Assembly (NCBI GenBank): GCA_963780635.1
Contig: CAWACW010000012.1
Coordinates: 186,001-250,000 of the forward strand
DNA: 64,000 bases
Source: DATEPR01 sp963780635
GTDB taxonomy: Bacteria > Actinomycetota > Actinomycetes > Mycobacteriales > Pseudonocardiaceae
Reading direction: 5' to 3'
In this document: positions 17,171-25,835 of the stretch, piece by piece
Position numbering within the stretch: position 1 is the first letter of the stretch
Layout of the letters: every line of letters begins with the position of its first letter
Made by a program: the position numbers and the translations under genes
Notes under the pieces: generated by a model
What the model was told of the DNA's origin: nothing
Seen by the model: the letters and a program-made list of their open reading frames with translations, nothing else
Database searches by the model: none

Positions 17171-18805
17171 GTGTTTTCCCAGATTCTTGATCCCGCGCAT
17201 TCAGTGCTGGGCAGCACATTGATAGCCCTGGTGCCGGTAGTCGTCTTGTTGTTGTTACTGGCCGTATTCAAGGTCTCCGCCTGGCAGGCGGTCGTGATCG
17301 GTGCGGTCGTCACGATCCTGCTCGGCGTGCTGGTCTGGCACTCCCCGTTCGGCCAGACCATCAAGGCGTACGGCATCGGCGCCGGATCGGGCTTCTGGTC
17401 GGTCGACTGGATCGTGTTCTGGGGCGTCATCATCTACAACACGATGGTCGTGACAGGCGCGTTCGATACCTTCAAGAACTGGCTGATCGCGCAGGCCACA
17501 GCGGACATCCGGGTGCAGACACTGCTGATCGCCTGGGCGTTCGGCGCGTTGCTGGAAGGCCTGGTCGGCTTCGGCTACCCGTGGGCCGTCGTCGCGCCGC
17601 TGCTGATCGCGTTCGGCATCGCCGACCTCGCCGCACTCCGGGTCGCGGCCCTGGCGAACAACGCGCCGGTCTCGTTCGGCGCACTGGGTGCGCCGATCAT
17701 CGGTCTCGCGACCGTCACCGGGCTGTCGGTCAACGAACTGTCCGCGTCCATCGGCAAGATCGTCGCGGTCCTCGCCCTGCTGCCGCCGTGGATCCTGATC
17801 TACCTGGTCAGCGGCAAGCGCGGCCTGAAGACCGGGTGGCCGCTGGCCATCGTCGGGTCACTGGGCTACATCCTCGGCCAGTTCCCGACCTCGCAGTACC
17901 TCGGCCCGTACCTGCCCGACGTCATCGGCTCGCTGGTCTGCTTCGGCTGCCTGCTGCTGCTGCTGAAGGTGTGGCGGCCCAAGGAGACCCTGGGCTTCGG
18001 TGGTGAGCTGATCTCGCCCGACAGGGCCCCCGCTCCGGTCGGGGCCGCCGACGGACCGGGCACAGCGACGGCACCGGGCAAGTCGGTGACACCGTGGCGC
18101 GGTCTCGTCCCGTTCGGGATCCTGATCGTCGTGGTGGTCGCCTGGACCGGGCCATGGTCGAAGCTGACCAGTATCGTGCCCTTCACGCCGACGGTCAGCT
18201 CCATCTCCTCCTTGAGCCACAAGGCAGCGGCCACCACGTTCAAGTTCGCGCCGTTCGTCGCCGGCACCGCGATCCTGGTCAGCTGGCTGCTGATCCTGCT
18301 GTTCCTGAAGCCGCGGCGCGAGCAGCTGCGCGAGGTGTTCAGCAAGACGTTCAGCCAGATGTGGGGCGCACTGCTGGTCGGGCCGCTCATCTTCGGTCTC
18401 GCCGCCGTCTACAACTTCAGCGGCATGGCGAACTCGATGGCCAACGGCTTCTCCAACCTGGGCACCTGGTTCGTGCTGGTCTCGCCGATCCTCGGCTGGA
18501 TCGCGGTGGCACTGTCGGGCAGCAATACCTCGTCCAACGCGGTGTTCGGTGGCTTCCAGCTCTCGGTGGCCCAGCTGATCGGCGCACCCCTGCTGCTGTT
18601 CCCGTCGCTGAACTCGGTGGGTGCCGAGGTCGGCAAGCCGATCGCCCCGCAGACCGCGAGCGTCGGTGTGGCCACCTCGAAGTTCGTCCGCAACGAGGGT
18701 CAGGTCATCCGCTACAACATGGGCTGGACGCTGGTCATCCTGGCCTGGCTGATCGTGATCGGCGTGCTGTACTACTTCCTGCTACCGGGGGCCATGCGGG
18801 TCTGA
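17171..18805 (+). CDS. L-lactate permease (LctP/GlcA family)
   Basis: The start is taken as GTG 17171, with GGGAGG nine bases upstream; an in-frame GTG at 17153 lies before that site. The 544-residue protein is strongly hydrophobic, with about 12-14 helices. It shows LctP signatures such as LLEGLVGFGYPWAV, NNAPVSFGALGAP and SGSNTSSNAVFGGFQ. It imports lactate or glycolate with protons. Two IclR-like operator palindromes and a TTGACA box precede it, consistent with carbon-source control by a distant IclR regulator. It is monocistronic; the following gene is convergent. Confidence 0.93.
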   Translation: MFSQILDPAHSVLGSTLIALVPVVVLLLLLAVFKVSAWQAVVIGAVVTILLGVLVWHSPFGQTIKAYGIGAGSGFWSVDWIVFWGVIIYNTMVVTGAFDTFKNWLIAQATADIRVQTLLIAWAFGALLEGLVGFGYPWAVVAPLLIAFGIADLAALRVAALANNAPVSFGALGAPIIGLATVTGLSVNELSASIGKIVAVLALLPPWILIYLVSGKRGLKTGWPLAIVGSLGYILGQFPTSQYLGPYLPDVIGSLVCFGCLLLLLKVWRPKETLGFGGELISPDRAPAPVGAADGPGTATAPGKSVTPWRGLVPFGILIVVVVAWTGPWSKLTSIVPFTPTVSSISSLSHKAAATTFKFAPFVAGTAILVSWLLILLFLKPRREQLREVFSKTFSQMWGALLVGPLIFGLAAVYNFSGMANSMANGFSNLGTWFVLVSPILGWIAVALSGSNTSSNAVFGGFQLSVAQLIGAPLLLFPSLNSVGAEVGKPIAPQTASVGVATSKFVRNEGQVIRYNMGWTLVILAWLIVIGVLYYFLLPGAMRV

Positions 18806-18811
18806 CGGGTC

Positions 18812-19204
18812 TCAGTCCCGCGAGCTGAGCACGCAGAACTCGTTGCCTTCCGGATCGGCCAGCACCACCCACGGCCGGTCACCCTGCCCGACATCGACGC
18901 GCGTCGCGCCGAGCCCGATCAGGCGGTCCACTTCGGCCGCCTGATCGTCGCTCGCCCGCGGCGCGACGTCGATGTGCAGGCGGTTCTTCACGGTCTTACC
19001 CTCGGGCACCGGCACGAACACCAGGCCCGGCCCCTCCTCCTCGGGCGTGAGCTCACCGTCCCGGGTGATCATGTACTCCGGCACGATCACGAACTCGTCC
19101 TCGGCATCGAATGCCACCTGCCAGCCGAGCACCTCGGCCCACCAGCGGCCCTGCGCGACGATGTCGTGACAGTCGATCACGATCGAATACCAGCGGATGC
19201 CCAT
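18812..19204 (-). CDS. VOC family (glyoxalase-like) protein
   Basis: This 130-residue protein starts at ATG 19204, directly after a hairpin. It has the fold signatures IRWYSIVIDCHD, FYAEVLGW-like GRWWAEVLGW, KNRLHIDVAP and ADPEGNEFCVL. The metal or ligand residues (His in RLHID, Glu in NEFCV) resemble the glyoxalase-like domain common in actinobacteria, usually without assigned activity. It is encoded downstream of the MarR gene in the same direction. Confidence 0.88.
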   Translation of the reverse strand: MGIRWYSIVIDCHDIVAQGRWWAEVLGWQVAFDAEDEFVIVPEYMITRDGELTPEEEGPGLVFVPVPEGKTVKNRLHIDVAPRASDDQAAEVDRLIGLGATRVDVGQGDRPWVVLADPEGNEFCVLSSRD

Positions 19205-19227
19205 GCCGGCCGACCATAGCGGCCGGC
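19205..19227 (-). terminator. Hairpin between the MarR and VOC genes
   Basis: GCCGGCCG and CGGCCGGC form a perfect 8-bp stem with a 7-base loop. On the minus strand it follows the MarR stop and touches the VOC start codon, so it may end MarR transcription or restrict VOC translation. There is no T-run. Confidence 0.4.
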
Positions 19228-19242
19228 TCCGGCAACAGCGCG

Positions 19243-19710
19243 CTAATTCCGCTTCGAGTAGCCGGTGTGCACCTCGGGGTCCAGGCCGGCCGTCGCGCTC
19301 AGCGTCGTCAGCAGTTCGTACAGGGTGGTGCGCTGGGTCTCGCTGAGACCCTTCGTCAGCTCGGCCTCGTGCTCCTCGGCGATGGTGCGCAACCGCGCGA
19401 GCACCGCCCTGCCCTGATCGGTCAGGTGCAGGGCGTAGTTGCGGCGGTCGGTCGTGCTGCGCACGCGTTCGACATGACCGGCCGCCTCCAGCCCGTCGAT
19501 GAGCACGACGACGCGGCTCTGCACGGCACCGAGCCGGGCGGCCAGGTCGCGCTGGTTGATGCCGGACTCGCGACCCAGGATGCGGATCACTCCCGCCTGG
19601 ACAGGCGTGATGCCGATCTCCTTGGTGCGGTCCGCGAAGGCGGTCGTGGCATGGCTGCCCAGCTGGGACAGCAGGAACCCGATGCGCGCGGGGCGGGGTG
19701 ACGGCGGCAC
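19243..19710 (-). CDS. MarR family transcriptional regulator
   Basis: GTG 19710 gives a 155-residue protein of usual MarR length; the longer frame would cross the palindrome and promoter of the divergent gene. The winged helix-turn-helix is visible as INQRDLAARLGAVQSRVVV followed by the wing HVERVRSTTDRRNYALHLT, flanked by dimerisation helices. It probably represses the divergent pair of membrane proteins and itself through the palindrome at 19739-19755. The effector is unknown. Confidence 0.9.
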   Translation of the reverse strand: MPPSPRPARIGFLLSQLGSHATTAFADRTKEIGITPVQAGVIRILGRESGINQRDLAARLGAVQSRVVVLIDGLEAAGHVERVRSTTDRRNYALHLTDQGRAVLARLRTIAEEHEAELTKGLSETQRTTLYELLTTLSATAGLDPEVHTGYSKRN

Positions 19711-19728
19711 GCTCCGATGGTACCTCAC

Positions 19729-19757
19729 TTGACAGAACGATTCATCACGTGAATCAT
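19729..19757 (+). promoter_or_regulatory. Divergent promoter with embedded MarR-type operator
   Basis: TTGACA (19729-19734) and AATCAT (19752-19757), 17 bases apart, form a promoter for the plus-strand membrane genes. A perfect inverted repeat GATTCA-TCACG-TGAATC (19739-19755) fills the spacer and enters the -10 box. A bound MarR dimer there would block RNA polymerase directly. Confidence 0.6.
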
Positions 19758-19796
19758 TCAGGTCGAGATGCAGTTGATGTTGAGGGGGAGGCAGAC

Positions 19797-20507
19797 GTGA
19801 CCGTCCTGTCATCGACCCGACGGACCCGTCGCCCGGACGGGCCACAGGCCGGGGTGCTGGCGATCGTGAGCCTGGGACTCACCGTGGTCGGCCTGATCGT
19901 GTCGGCCCTGCTCGGCGGCGGGCACGTGACGGTGTCGCCGCTGGCGTCGACGGCAACCGTCGCGCACTACTACCTGGCCCATCCGGCGGCCGCGACCGCC
20001 GCCGGTTTCTTCACCTTCGGCGCCGGCGTACCGCTCGGCATCTACGCGGCGACCGCCTACGCGCGGCTGCTGAAGCTGGGCGTTCGCGTGCCCGGCCCGG
20101 CTATCGCTTACTACGGCGGGATCAGCGCGTCGATCATGGTCTGCGCGGCGGGCCTGATCGGCTGGATCCTGGGCCAACCGGTGGCCGGCCAGAGCCCGGC
20201 GACGATCCACACGCTGGCGTACGCGACGTACGTGCTCGGCGGAGTCGGCTTCGTCGGCGGTGTCGGCCTGCTCATCGCCGGTATCGCCGTGCCGGCGCTG
20301 GTACTCGGTCTCGCGCCGCGCTGGCTCGCCTGGCTCGGCCTGGTCATCGCCGCGCTGGCCGAACTGGGCATCCTGAGTCTGCTGGTGCCGGCGTTCACGT
20401 TTACCCTGCCGGTCGGCAGGTTCGCCGGCCTGATCTGGCTGATCGCGATCGGCTTCGTCCTGCCCCACAACCGACACGACGTGTCCACGACGAAAGAAGA
20501 AGCATGA
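19797..20507 (+). CDS. Multi-pass membrane protein (DUF4386-like)
   Basis: The start GTG 19797 follows GGGGGAG. The 236-residue product has about six hydrophobic helices (for example AIVSLGLTVVGLIVSALLGG, IMVCAAGLIGWILG and LGLVIAALAELGIL) and polar ends. The pattern resembles DUF4386-type integral membrane proteins of unknown function. It overlaps the next membrane-protein gene (ATGA) and is transcribed from the MarR-controlled promoter, so the two probably act together. Confidence 0.8.
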   Translation: MTVLSSTRRTRRPDGPQAGVLAIVSLGLTVVGLIVSALLGGGHVTVSPLASTATVAHYYLAHPAAATAAGFFTFGAGVPLGIYAATAYARLLKLGVRVPGPAIAYYGGISASIMVCAAGLIGWILGQPVAGQSPATIHTLAYATYVLGGVGFVGGVGLLIAGIAVPALVLGLAPRWLAWLGLVIAALAELGILSLLVPAFTFTLPVGRFAGLIWLIAIGFVLPHNRHDVSTTKEEA

Positions 20508-20983
20508 CCGACATCGACCCCCAGGCCGCGGGACCTCTGCGCGGCACGGCGTTCGCCACCATCGTGTTGCTGCTGATCGAGTTCGGCATCGGAGTCAATC
20601 TCTTCGGCCAGACACCCAAGGCCGACCAGGGCAAGAGCACGTTCGCCGCGTTCGGCGCGGCGCTGACGAACGGGCCCGCGGCACTCGCCATCCACGCCAC
20701 GATCGGCACGCTGCTCATCGTGGCCGCGGCCACCGCGTTCGTGCGGGCGCTGCGTGCCCGGCAGGGCGTCGTGATCGCGCTCGGTACGGTGGCGCTGCTG
20801 TCCGTGATCGGGGCGTGGTTCTCGGGGTCGTCCTACGTGGGTGACCACGCGAGTGGCGCCGCCCGTGGCATGGCGTACGCGACCGCGCTGGCGATCCTGT
20901 GCTACGCGATCGTCCTGCTCGTGGTGCCGAACACGGGGGCGCTGCGGGCCGAGGAGTCGAAGCTGGAGTCCACAGTGGCCTGA
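20504..20983 (+). CDS. Small four-helix membrane protein
   Basis: This 159-residue protein starts at ATG 20504, overlapping the previous stop. Four hydrophobic helices are evident (ATIVLLLIEFGIGVNLFG, ALAIHATIGTLLIVAAAT, GVVIALGTVALLSVIGAWF and ATALAILCYAIVLLVV). I do not recognise a named family; the layout is reminiscent of small DoxX-like or heme-exposed membrane proteins, but no motif settles it. Coupled translation with the preceding membrane protein suggests a complex. Confidence 0.8.
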   Translation: MTDIDPQAAGPLRGTAFATIVLLLIEFGIGVNLFGQTPKADQGKSTFAAFGAALTNGPAALAIHATIGTLLIVAAATAFVRALRARQGVVIALGTVALLSVIGAWFSGSSYVGDHASGAARGMAYATALAILCYAIVLLVVPNTGALRAEESKLESTVA

Positions 20984-20993
20984 TCGGTCGCGG

Positions 20994-21560
20994 TCAACCG
21001 GCCATCGCCAGGCGGACGATCGACCGAGACCCGCTGGGCCGGGCCACCTCCGTGAAGCCGGCGTGCAGGTACATCGACAGCGGGCCCTGATAGAGGCCCG
21101 AGGCACCGGTCGGCCGGACGGACGCGTCCACCGGGTAGCCCTCGACGATCCGGGCGCCGTGCCGCCGCGCCAGATCGACGGCACCACGCAGCAATGCCGC
21201 GGCGACGCCCTGCCGCCGGTGGCCGACGCGGACCACGAAACACGTGAGCGACCACAGCCCGTCCTCGTCCTGAGTGGCTTGCGCGGCCTTCATCGTGGCC
21301 AGTCGGGGATAGTCGCGGCGCGGGGCGACCGCACACCAGCCGACCGGGCGGCCGCCGTCGTACGCGAGCACACCGTGCGGGACGGTCGCCGCCCGCACCT
21401 GGCGCCGCATCGCGTCCCGGTTGTGCGCGCGGCCCTCGTGGTCGTACGGCTGGGCGCCGCGGTAGTACTGGCACCAGCAACGGGACGGATCGCCCCGCTC
21501 CCCCATCAGCTCGGCCAGGTCGTCCCAGCGATCCACCGTGGCGTCGACGATCGTCACCAT
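20994..21560 (-). CDS. GNAT family N-acetyltransferase
   Basis: ATG 21560 (MVTIVDATVDRW) begins a 188-residue GNAT-fold protein; the longer frame runs into the divergent hydratase gene. The acetyl-CoA binding motif is recognisable as VVRVGHRRQGVAAALL, and an N-terminal CWCQYYRG segment is typical of a subfamily acting on small amines. It would transfer an acetyl group from acetyl-CoA; the acceptor is unknown. Its start is 43 bases from that of the divergent hydratase. Confidence 0.88.
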   Translation of the reverse strand: MVTIVDATVDRWDDLAELMGERGDPSRCWCQYYRGAQPYDHEGRAHNRDAMRRQVRAATVPHGVLAYDGGRPVGWCAVAPRRDYPRLATMKAAQATQDEDGLWSLTCFVVRVGHRRQGVAAALLRGAVDLARRHGARIVEGYPVDASVRPTGASGLYQGPLSMYLHAGFTEVARPSGSRSIVRLAMAG

Positions 21561-21603
21561 GTGGGGATTCTGCACCCGCCCGGCCTCGGCGTACGTTCGG
21601 GGA

Positions 21604-22377
21604 ATGGACACGTACGAGCACGTCCTGTGCAAGCGCGAGGGTGCGACGGTCACGATCACCATGAACCGGGCCGCGCGACGCAACTCGCTGTCCGAGGCCC
21701 ATCTGCGCGAGCTGACCGACGCGTTCCGCGCCGCGGGCGATACCGACGCGACCGGTGTCGTACTGGCTGGTGCCGGACCGGTGTTCTCCGCGGGCCACGA
21801 CTTCGCCGACGTCGCCGCGCGTGACCTCGCGGGCACCCGGGACCTGCTGCGGATGTGCACCGAGCTGATGCGGACCATCCAGTCGCTGCCACAGGTCGTC
21901 GTCGCGCGCGTGCACGGGCTGGCGACGGCGGCCGGGTGCCAGCTGGTCGCCTCGTGCGATCTCGCGGTGGCGGGTGAGTCCGCCGGTTTCGCACTGCCCG
22001 GCGGCAACGGTGGCTGGTTCTGTCACACGCCTGCCGTCCCGGTGGCCAGGGCCGTGGGCCGTAAGCGCCTGATGGAGATGGCGCTGACGGGTGACGTGAT
22101 CGACGCGGCCACTGCGCTGGACTGGGGTCTGGTCAACCGGGTGGTCCCCGACGGCGATCTGGATGACGCGGTCGCCGAACTGCTCGGCAGGGCCACGCGG
22201 GGCAGCCGGGCGAGCAAGGCGCTGGGCAAGCAGACCCTGTACGCGCAACTCGACCGTCCCGAGGCGGACGCGTACGCGATCGCGCTGGAGGTCATGGCAG
22301 CCGCGTCCCAGACACCGGCCGCGCGCGAGGGAATGGCCGCGTTCCTGGCCAAGCGGCCCGCCGAGTTCCCCGAATAG
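21604..22377 (+). CDS. Enoyl-CoA hydratase/isomerase family protein (ECHDC3-like)
   Basis: ATG 21604 starts a 257-residue crotonase-fold protein. The oxyanion segments are GAGPVFSAGHDF and HGLATAAGCQLVASCD. Instead of the two catalytic Glu regions of true hydratases it has FALPGGNGGWFCHTP, as in the ECHDC3-like branch, whose reaction is unsettled. It probably acts on an acyl-CoA thioester. The gene end and stop are followed 43 bases later by a partial copy of themselves (22408-22432). Confidence 0.88.
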   Translation: MDTYEHVLCKREGATVTITMNRAARRNSLSEAHLRELTDAFRAAGDTDATGVVLAGAGPVFSAGHDFADVAARDLAGTRDLLRMCTELMRTIQSLPQVVVARVHGLATAAGCQLVASCDLAVAGESAGFALPGGNGGWFCHTPAVPVARAVGRKRLMEMALTGDVIDAATALDWGLVNRVVPDGDLDDAVAELLGRATRGSRASKALGKQTLYAQLDRPEADAYAIALEVMAAASQTPAAREGMAAFLAKRPAEFPE

Positions 22378-22432
22378 CCGAGTGTGCGGTCCGAGTCCGC
22401 GGGCCGCGTTTCCCGAATAGCCGACAGCGCGG
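22365..22432 (+). repeat. Short direct repeat of the hydratase 3' end
   Basis: The 25 bases at 22365-22389, including the stop (CCCGAATAGCCGA), recur at 22408-22432 with about 21 identical positions. This is a small version of the 3'-end duplications at 10563-10749 and 60785-60995. Confidence 0.6.
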
Positions 22433-22576
22433 CTCATTCGCCGGATCGGCCCGTGTGTCGACCCGGCGGTGGTCGTCCGCTGGGTTGGGCCGTGTCGACC
22501 GCAGAGAGGCAATCTGGCCACCAACCTCCCTCCCAGCGCCAAAGTCGTTCCCGCAAGTCCGCGCTCGTCGCCCACG

Positions 22577-23010
22577 GAGCGGTCAACAAGTCGGAAAGTC
22601 ATGGCCGGAGCAGATCCACCCGCGCTTGTCGTTCACCGAGCGGTCAACTCACCAAAGAACACCCACCCAGTCCGAACTGAACGTTCCGCCGGCGAACCCT
22701 CGCCAGCCGTCGCGCCCACCCAGCGGCCAACTCACCGACGACACTCACCGTGAAGCGATGCGGTCTCGCCACAGCCGAGCCGAGTCGTTGCCCGCTCGGC
22801 GGTCGAGACGCCGATGAAGCGGTCAACTCGCCAACGACATCCCAACCCGCTCCGAACCCGAAGGCTCAGACAGCAAACCACACCCGCAACTCGCGCACCC
22901 CGGGGCCAACTCGCCAACGACATCCGGACCCGGTCCGGACCTGAACGTTCGGGCGGCGAGCCTCCCCCGCGTGCCGTCCGCCGAGCGGTCGGCACGCCGA
23001 CGAGATAGCC
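22577..23010 (+). repeat. Degenerate array of about 80-bp units in a gene-free region
   Basis: The 800 bases between 22378 and 23177 hold no convincing gene. Related blocks around GAGCGGTCAACTCGCCAACG begin near 22577, 22638, 22721, 22816, 22902 and 22981, spaced roughly 60-95 bases apart. They share a downstream part including CTGAACGTTC and GGCGAGCC. Copies are diverged, with substitutions and small indels. No CRISPR-like constant spacer length is seen. Confidence 0.65.
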
Positions 23011-23115
23011 GTCACGAGATGGCCTCGCCAAGAGACAGCCCCATTTGTCGTCCGTCCAGCGGCGGACTCGTCTGAAGGGGTCACGTGCTGGCATCGGCCC
23101 GTGGGTGGGTCGCCG

Positions 23116-23147
23116 AGCGCCCGGGAAGCCAAGGCTTCCCGGGCGCT
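23116..23147 (-). terminator. Strong hairpin terminator after the subtilase gene
   Basis: AGCGCCCGGGAAGCC (23116-23130) and its exact reverse complement (23133-23147) are separated by two bases, giving a 15-bp stem. It lies 30 bases past the subtilase stop. No T-run follows, as is common in actinobacteria. Confidence 0.75.
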
Positions 23148-23177
23148 GTATCGGACTATTCGAGTTGAGCGCTACCG

Positions 23178-25835
23178 TCAGTTGACGGCGGCGGGCGGCG
23201 GCTGGTCGTAACCGACCGTGCCGTTGACCACCTGCGTGAATTCCTTGCCGCTGGTCGTCAGGTTGAGCTCCACGTCGATCTCCCACCGACCCGCTGCCGG
23301 GCTCGGCGCGACGAGGTTCGCCGTGGCGATCGTGTTGCCCGACGCGTCGGTGGTCGGTGTCGCTGCCACCTGCTGGACGACCACACCGCTCGGGTCGAGC
23401 AGCCAGAACGTCATCGGGTTGTCCGGGCTCGCGTCCGGCGTGTGGAAGCTGACGTCCAGATCCTGCTTGCCGGCAGGCACGTCCAGGTTGAACGTGCTGA
23501 TCTGGCCGACCTGACGCCCGACCGTGCTGGTGATCGTCGTGTCGAACGCGCCACCCGCGGACGGGATCAGCGTGCGACGGGCGACCGGCACGGACGTGCG
23601 GGCACCGTTGTCGGCGACGAACTGGACCGACTCCGGGTGGTCACCGGGCGCCGTCGGCATGGACACCTGCAGCGGGACGGTGGCACTGGAGTGGGCCTTG
23701 ATCCGCACCTGGTGCACGGCAGGCGTGGTCACGTAGTGCTGGCCCGTGACCCGGAACGAGACATTGCCGGTGAACGTGCCCGGCACGTTCGGCGGCTCCT
23801 GCAGGTGGGCGCGGCCGTTGGCCCACAGGATCTCCGCGGTCCACTTGCCGGGAACAGGTGCGGTGACCTCCACGTGCTGGATGTTGGACACCGTGCCCAG
23901 CCGGCCCGCCCTGGTCGGCGGCGTACCGAAGTCGTACGAGATCTGCGTGAGGCTGCCCTTCGGGTCGATCAGGGTGAAGGACAGGATCGTCGAGTTCGTC
24001 GGGTCGGGGATGAGCATGTCGGCGTTGAGCCGGTCCAGGCCCTTCGGCACGTCGAACGTGATCGACTTGGCCGCCTGGGCGCCCTGAGCCGGGACCGGCA
24101 GGCTCGGGTCCGGAGCGCTCACCGGTTCGGTGACGGTCCGGCCGATCTGCTTGGCCTGGCCCAGCGAGCGGTAGGTCGCGCTCACCTTGGCGTCGTTACG
24201 GCTGGTGTTGAACAGCGTCACCGACTGCGCGCTGTGGCCCGCGGGGGCCGTGACGTCCAGCTGGGTCGGCGAGGTGACGACCAGGCTGTCGGCGTCGGCC
24301 GGCTTGCCCTTGCCGTTGCCCGACAACGTGGTGCCCGGCTCCTGCTGGGCGGCCTTGACCGCCGCGTCGACGTTCAGCAGACCGGAGCCCTGCTGGTCGG
24401 CAGGCGCGCCGACGTCGGTCGCGGTGCTGGTCAGGATCTCCTTGACCTGGGCCGGGGTCGGCTTGGCACCGTGGTGGGTGTCGGCGTAGGCCTGGATGAC
24501 GTCGGCCGCGGCACCGGCCACGATCGGGCACGACTCGCTCGTGCCACCGAATGCCTCGGTCTGCGTGTTCGTCGGGCAGTCGCTGCCGTTCGGGTTGCAC
24601 GCCGCCTCACCGCCGTAGCCGGGGGCGACCAGGTCGACGACGCGGTTGTTCGGCGCCGTGCCACCCGAGGACAGCGGGGTGATGTTGTCGTTGGTCCACT
24701 TGGTGAACCCGGTGGCCTGAGCGTTGAGGCGCAGCGTGTTCGTGGCACCGACGGCGATGGCCAGCGGGTCGGTGGCCGGCGAGGACACCGTGCCGGAGTC
24801 ACCACTGTCACCGGAGGACACGACCACCGTCACGCCCGCGGCGATGGCGGCGTCGTTCGCGGCGTAGAAGACCGCGTACCGACCGGGCCGCTGCGTGAAG
24901 CCGAACGACTCGGAGATGATGTCCGCGTGCTCGGTGACGACGGCGTTGTCGATGCCGGCGACGACCTCGGACTCGGACTGCTGCACGGCGCCGTCGGCAC
25001 CGCTGGGCGGGGTGTCGATCATCGAGCTGTCCACCAGTGAGGCGTCCGGCGCGACGCCCTTGATGGTGAACGTGCAGCCCTTCGGCAGGCCGGAGAACGG
25101 CAGTTCCTGGGAGTAGTCGTAGACGACCGTGCCCTGGCCGGCGATCGACGAGGCGTCACCGTAGAACTCGCCGTCGCTGTCGTCCTCGGTCGGGTCCGGG
25201 GCGTTCAGGACGACCGGTGTGCCGTCCTTGCGGATGAAGTTCGGGTTGCCCGCGAGTTCGTTGATCCCCTCGTTGGCGACGATCACGCCCTTGCCGGTCG
25301 CGATGTCGTTGGCTTCGTCCTTGGCCCGAGGGTCGTCCGACGAGGCGTGCACGTCCGAGAGAGCCTCGGGCTCGGTGAACGGCTTGTTCGGGTTCGTCGG
25401 GCACAGGGCCGGGCTCAGCTTCGCCGGCTTCGCCTTCGCCACGCTCGAACCGGGGTCGACGGTGATCGTCGAGTCGGGCAGGATCTCGGCGACCGCAGGG
25501 TCGGCCTGCAGGCGGCTGACCTCGGCGGCGGACACGTGAGCGGCGACCGCGTTGACGCTGACCAACTGCCGGACGTCAGTGCCGCCGTTGGCCCTGATCT
25601 GCGAGACGATGGACTGCTGGTCGGACCGGGTGGCCGAGGTGCGCGCGGCGCCCTGGGCCTTCAACTTCAGATTGGTGTGCTGGTCGGACAGAACCACGAT
25701 GACCGCGCCACCAGCGTCGGCGCCGTACATCGCGGGAGCCATGGGAGCGGCGGAGGCGCCACCGCTCCCCATCACGGCGAGCGAACAGCCCGCCGCGAAC
25801 GCAGTAGCCAGAGTGGCTAACCGAGCTCGATTCAC
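23178..25835 (-). CDS. Secreted S8-like (subtilase) peptidase with atypical active-site motifs
   Basis: This 885-residue protein starts at GTG 25835. A Sec signal peptide (MNRARLATLATAFAAGCS, then SGGASAAP) is followed by an I9-like propeptide to about residue 120. The subtilase-like domain spans about 150-500, and about 380 residues of beta-rich C-terminal domains follow. The Ser motif is clear (GGTSESCPIVAG). The canonical Asp region reads IVANEGIN where most subtilases have a DTGID-like motif. The HGTH motif is absent, with GDASSIAGQGT at that place, and the oxyanion region reads SSGDSGDSGT, with Asp rather than Asn, as in sedolisins. Such variants occur in actinobacterial S8 relatives, so it may use other residues or be inactive. 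Its large gap to the dehydrogenase gene and its own terminator suggest a separate transcript. Confidence 0.85.
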   Translation of the reverse strand: MNRARLATLATAFAAGCSLAVMGSGGASAAPMAPAMYGADAGGAVIVVLSDQHTNLKLKAQGAARTSATRSDQQSIVSQIRANGGTDVRQLVSVNAVAAHVSAAEVSRLQADPAVAEILPDSTITVDPGSSVAKAKPAKLSPALCPTNPNKPFTEPEALSDVHASSDDPRAKDEANDIATGKGVIVANEGINELAGNPNFIRKDGTPVVLNAPDPTEDDSDGEFYGDASSIAGQGTVVYDYSQELPFSGLPKGCTFTIKGVAPDASLVDSSMIDTPPSGADGAVQQSESEVVAGIDNAVVTEHADIISESFGFTQRPGRYAVFYAANDAAIAAGVTVVVSSGDSGDSGTVSSPATDPLAIAVGATNTLRLNAQATGFTKWTNDNITPLSSGGTAPNNRVVDLVAPGYGGEAACNPNGSDCPTNTQTEAFGGTSESCPIVAGAAADVIQAYADTHHGAKPTPAQVKEILTSTATDVGAPADQQGSGLLNVDAAVKAAQQEPGTTLSGNGKGKPADADSLVVTSPTQLDVTAPAGHSAQSVTLFNTSRNDAKVSATYRSLGQAKQIGRTVTEPVSAPDPSLPVPAQGAQAAKSITFDVPKGLDRLNADMLIPDPTNSTILSFTLIDPKGSLTQISYDFGTPPTRAGRLGTVSNIQHVEVTAPVPGKWTAEILWANGRAHLQEPPNVPGTFTGNVSFRVTGQHYVTTPAVHQVRIKAHSSATVPLQVSMPTAPGDHPESVQFVADNGARTSVPVARRTLIPSAGGAFDTTITSTVGRQVGQISTFNLDVPAGKQDLDVSFHTPDASPDNPMTFWLLDPSGVVVQQVAATPTTDASGNTIATANLVAPSPAAGRWEIDVELNLTTSGKEFTQVVNGTVGYDQPPPAAVN

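Noticed and set aside
22577..23010. Possible CRISPR array
   Set aside because: Units are degenerate, spacing is uneven (about 60-95 bases), there are no constant short repeats with unique spacers, and no cas gene is nearby.
23442..25040. A 532-codon open frame on the plus strand opposite the subtilase gene
   Set aside because: It is Arg/Gly/Val-rich without domain signals. The opposite strand encodes a clear secreted protein.
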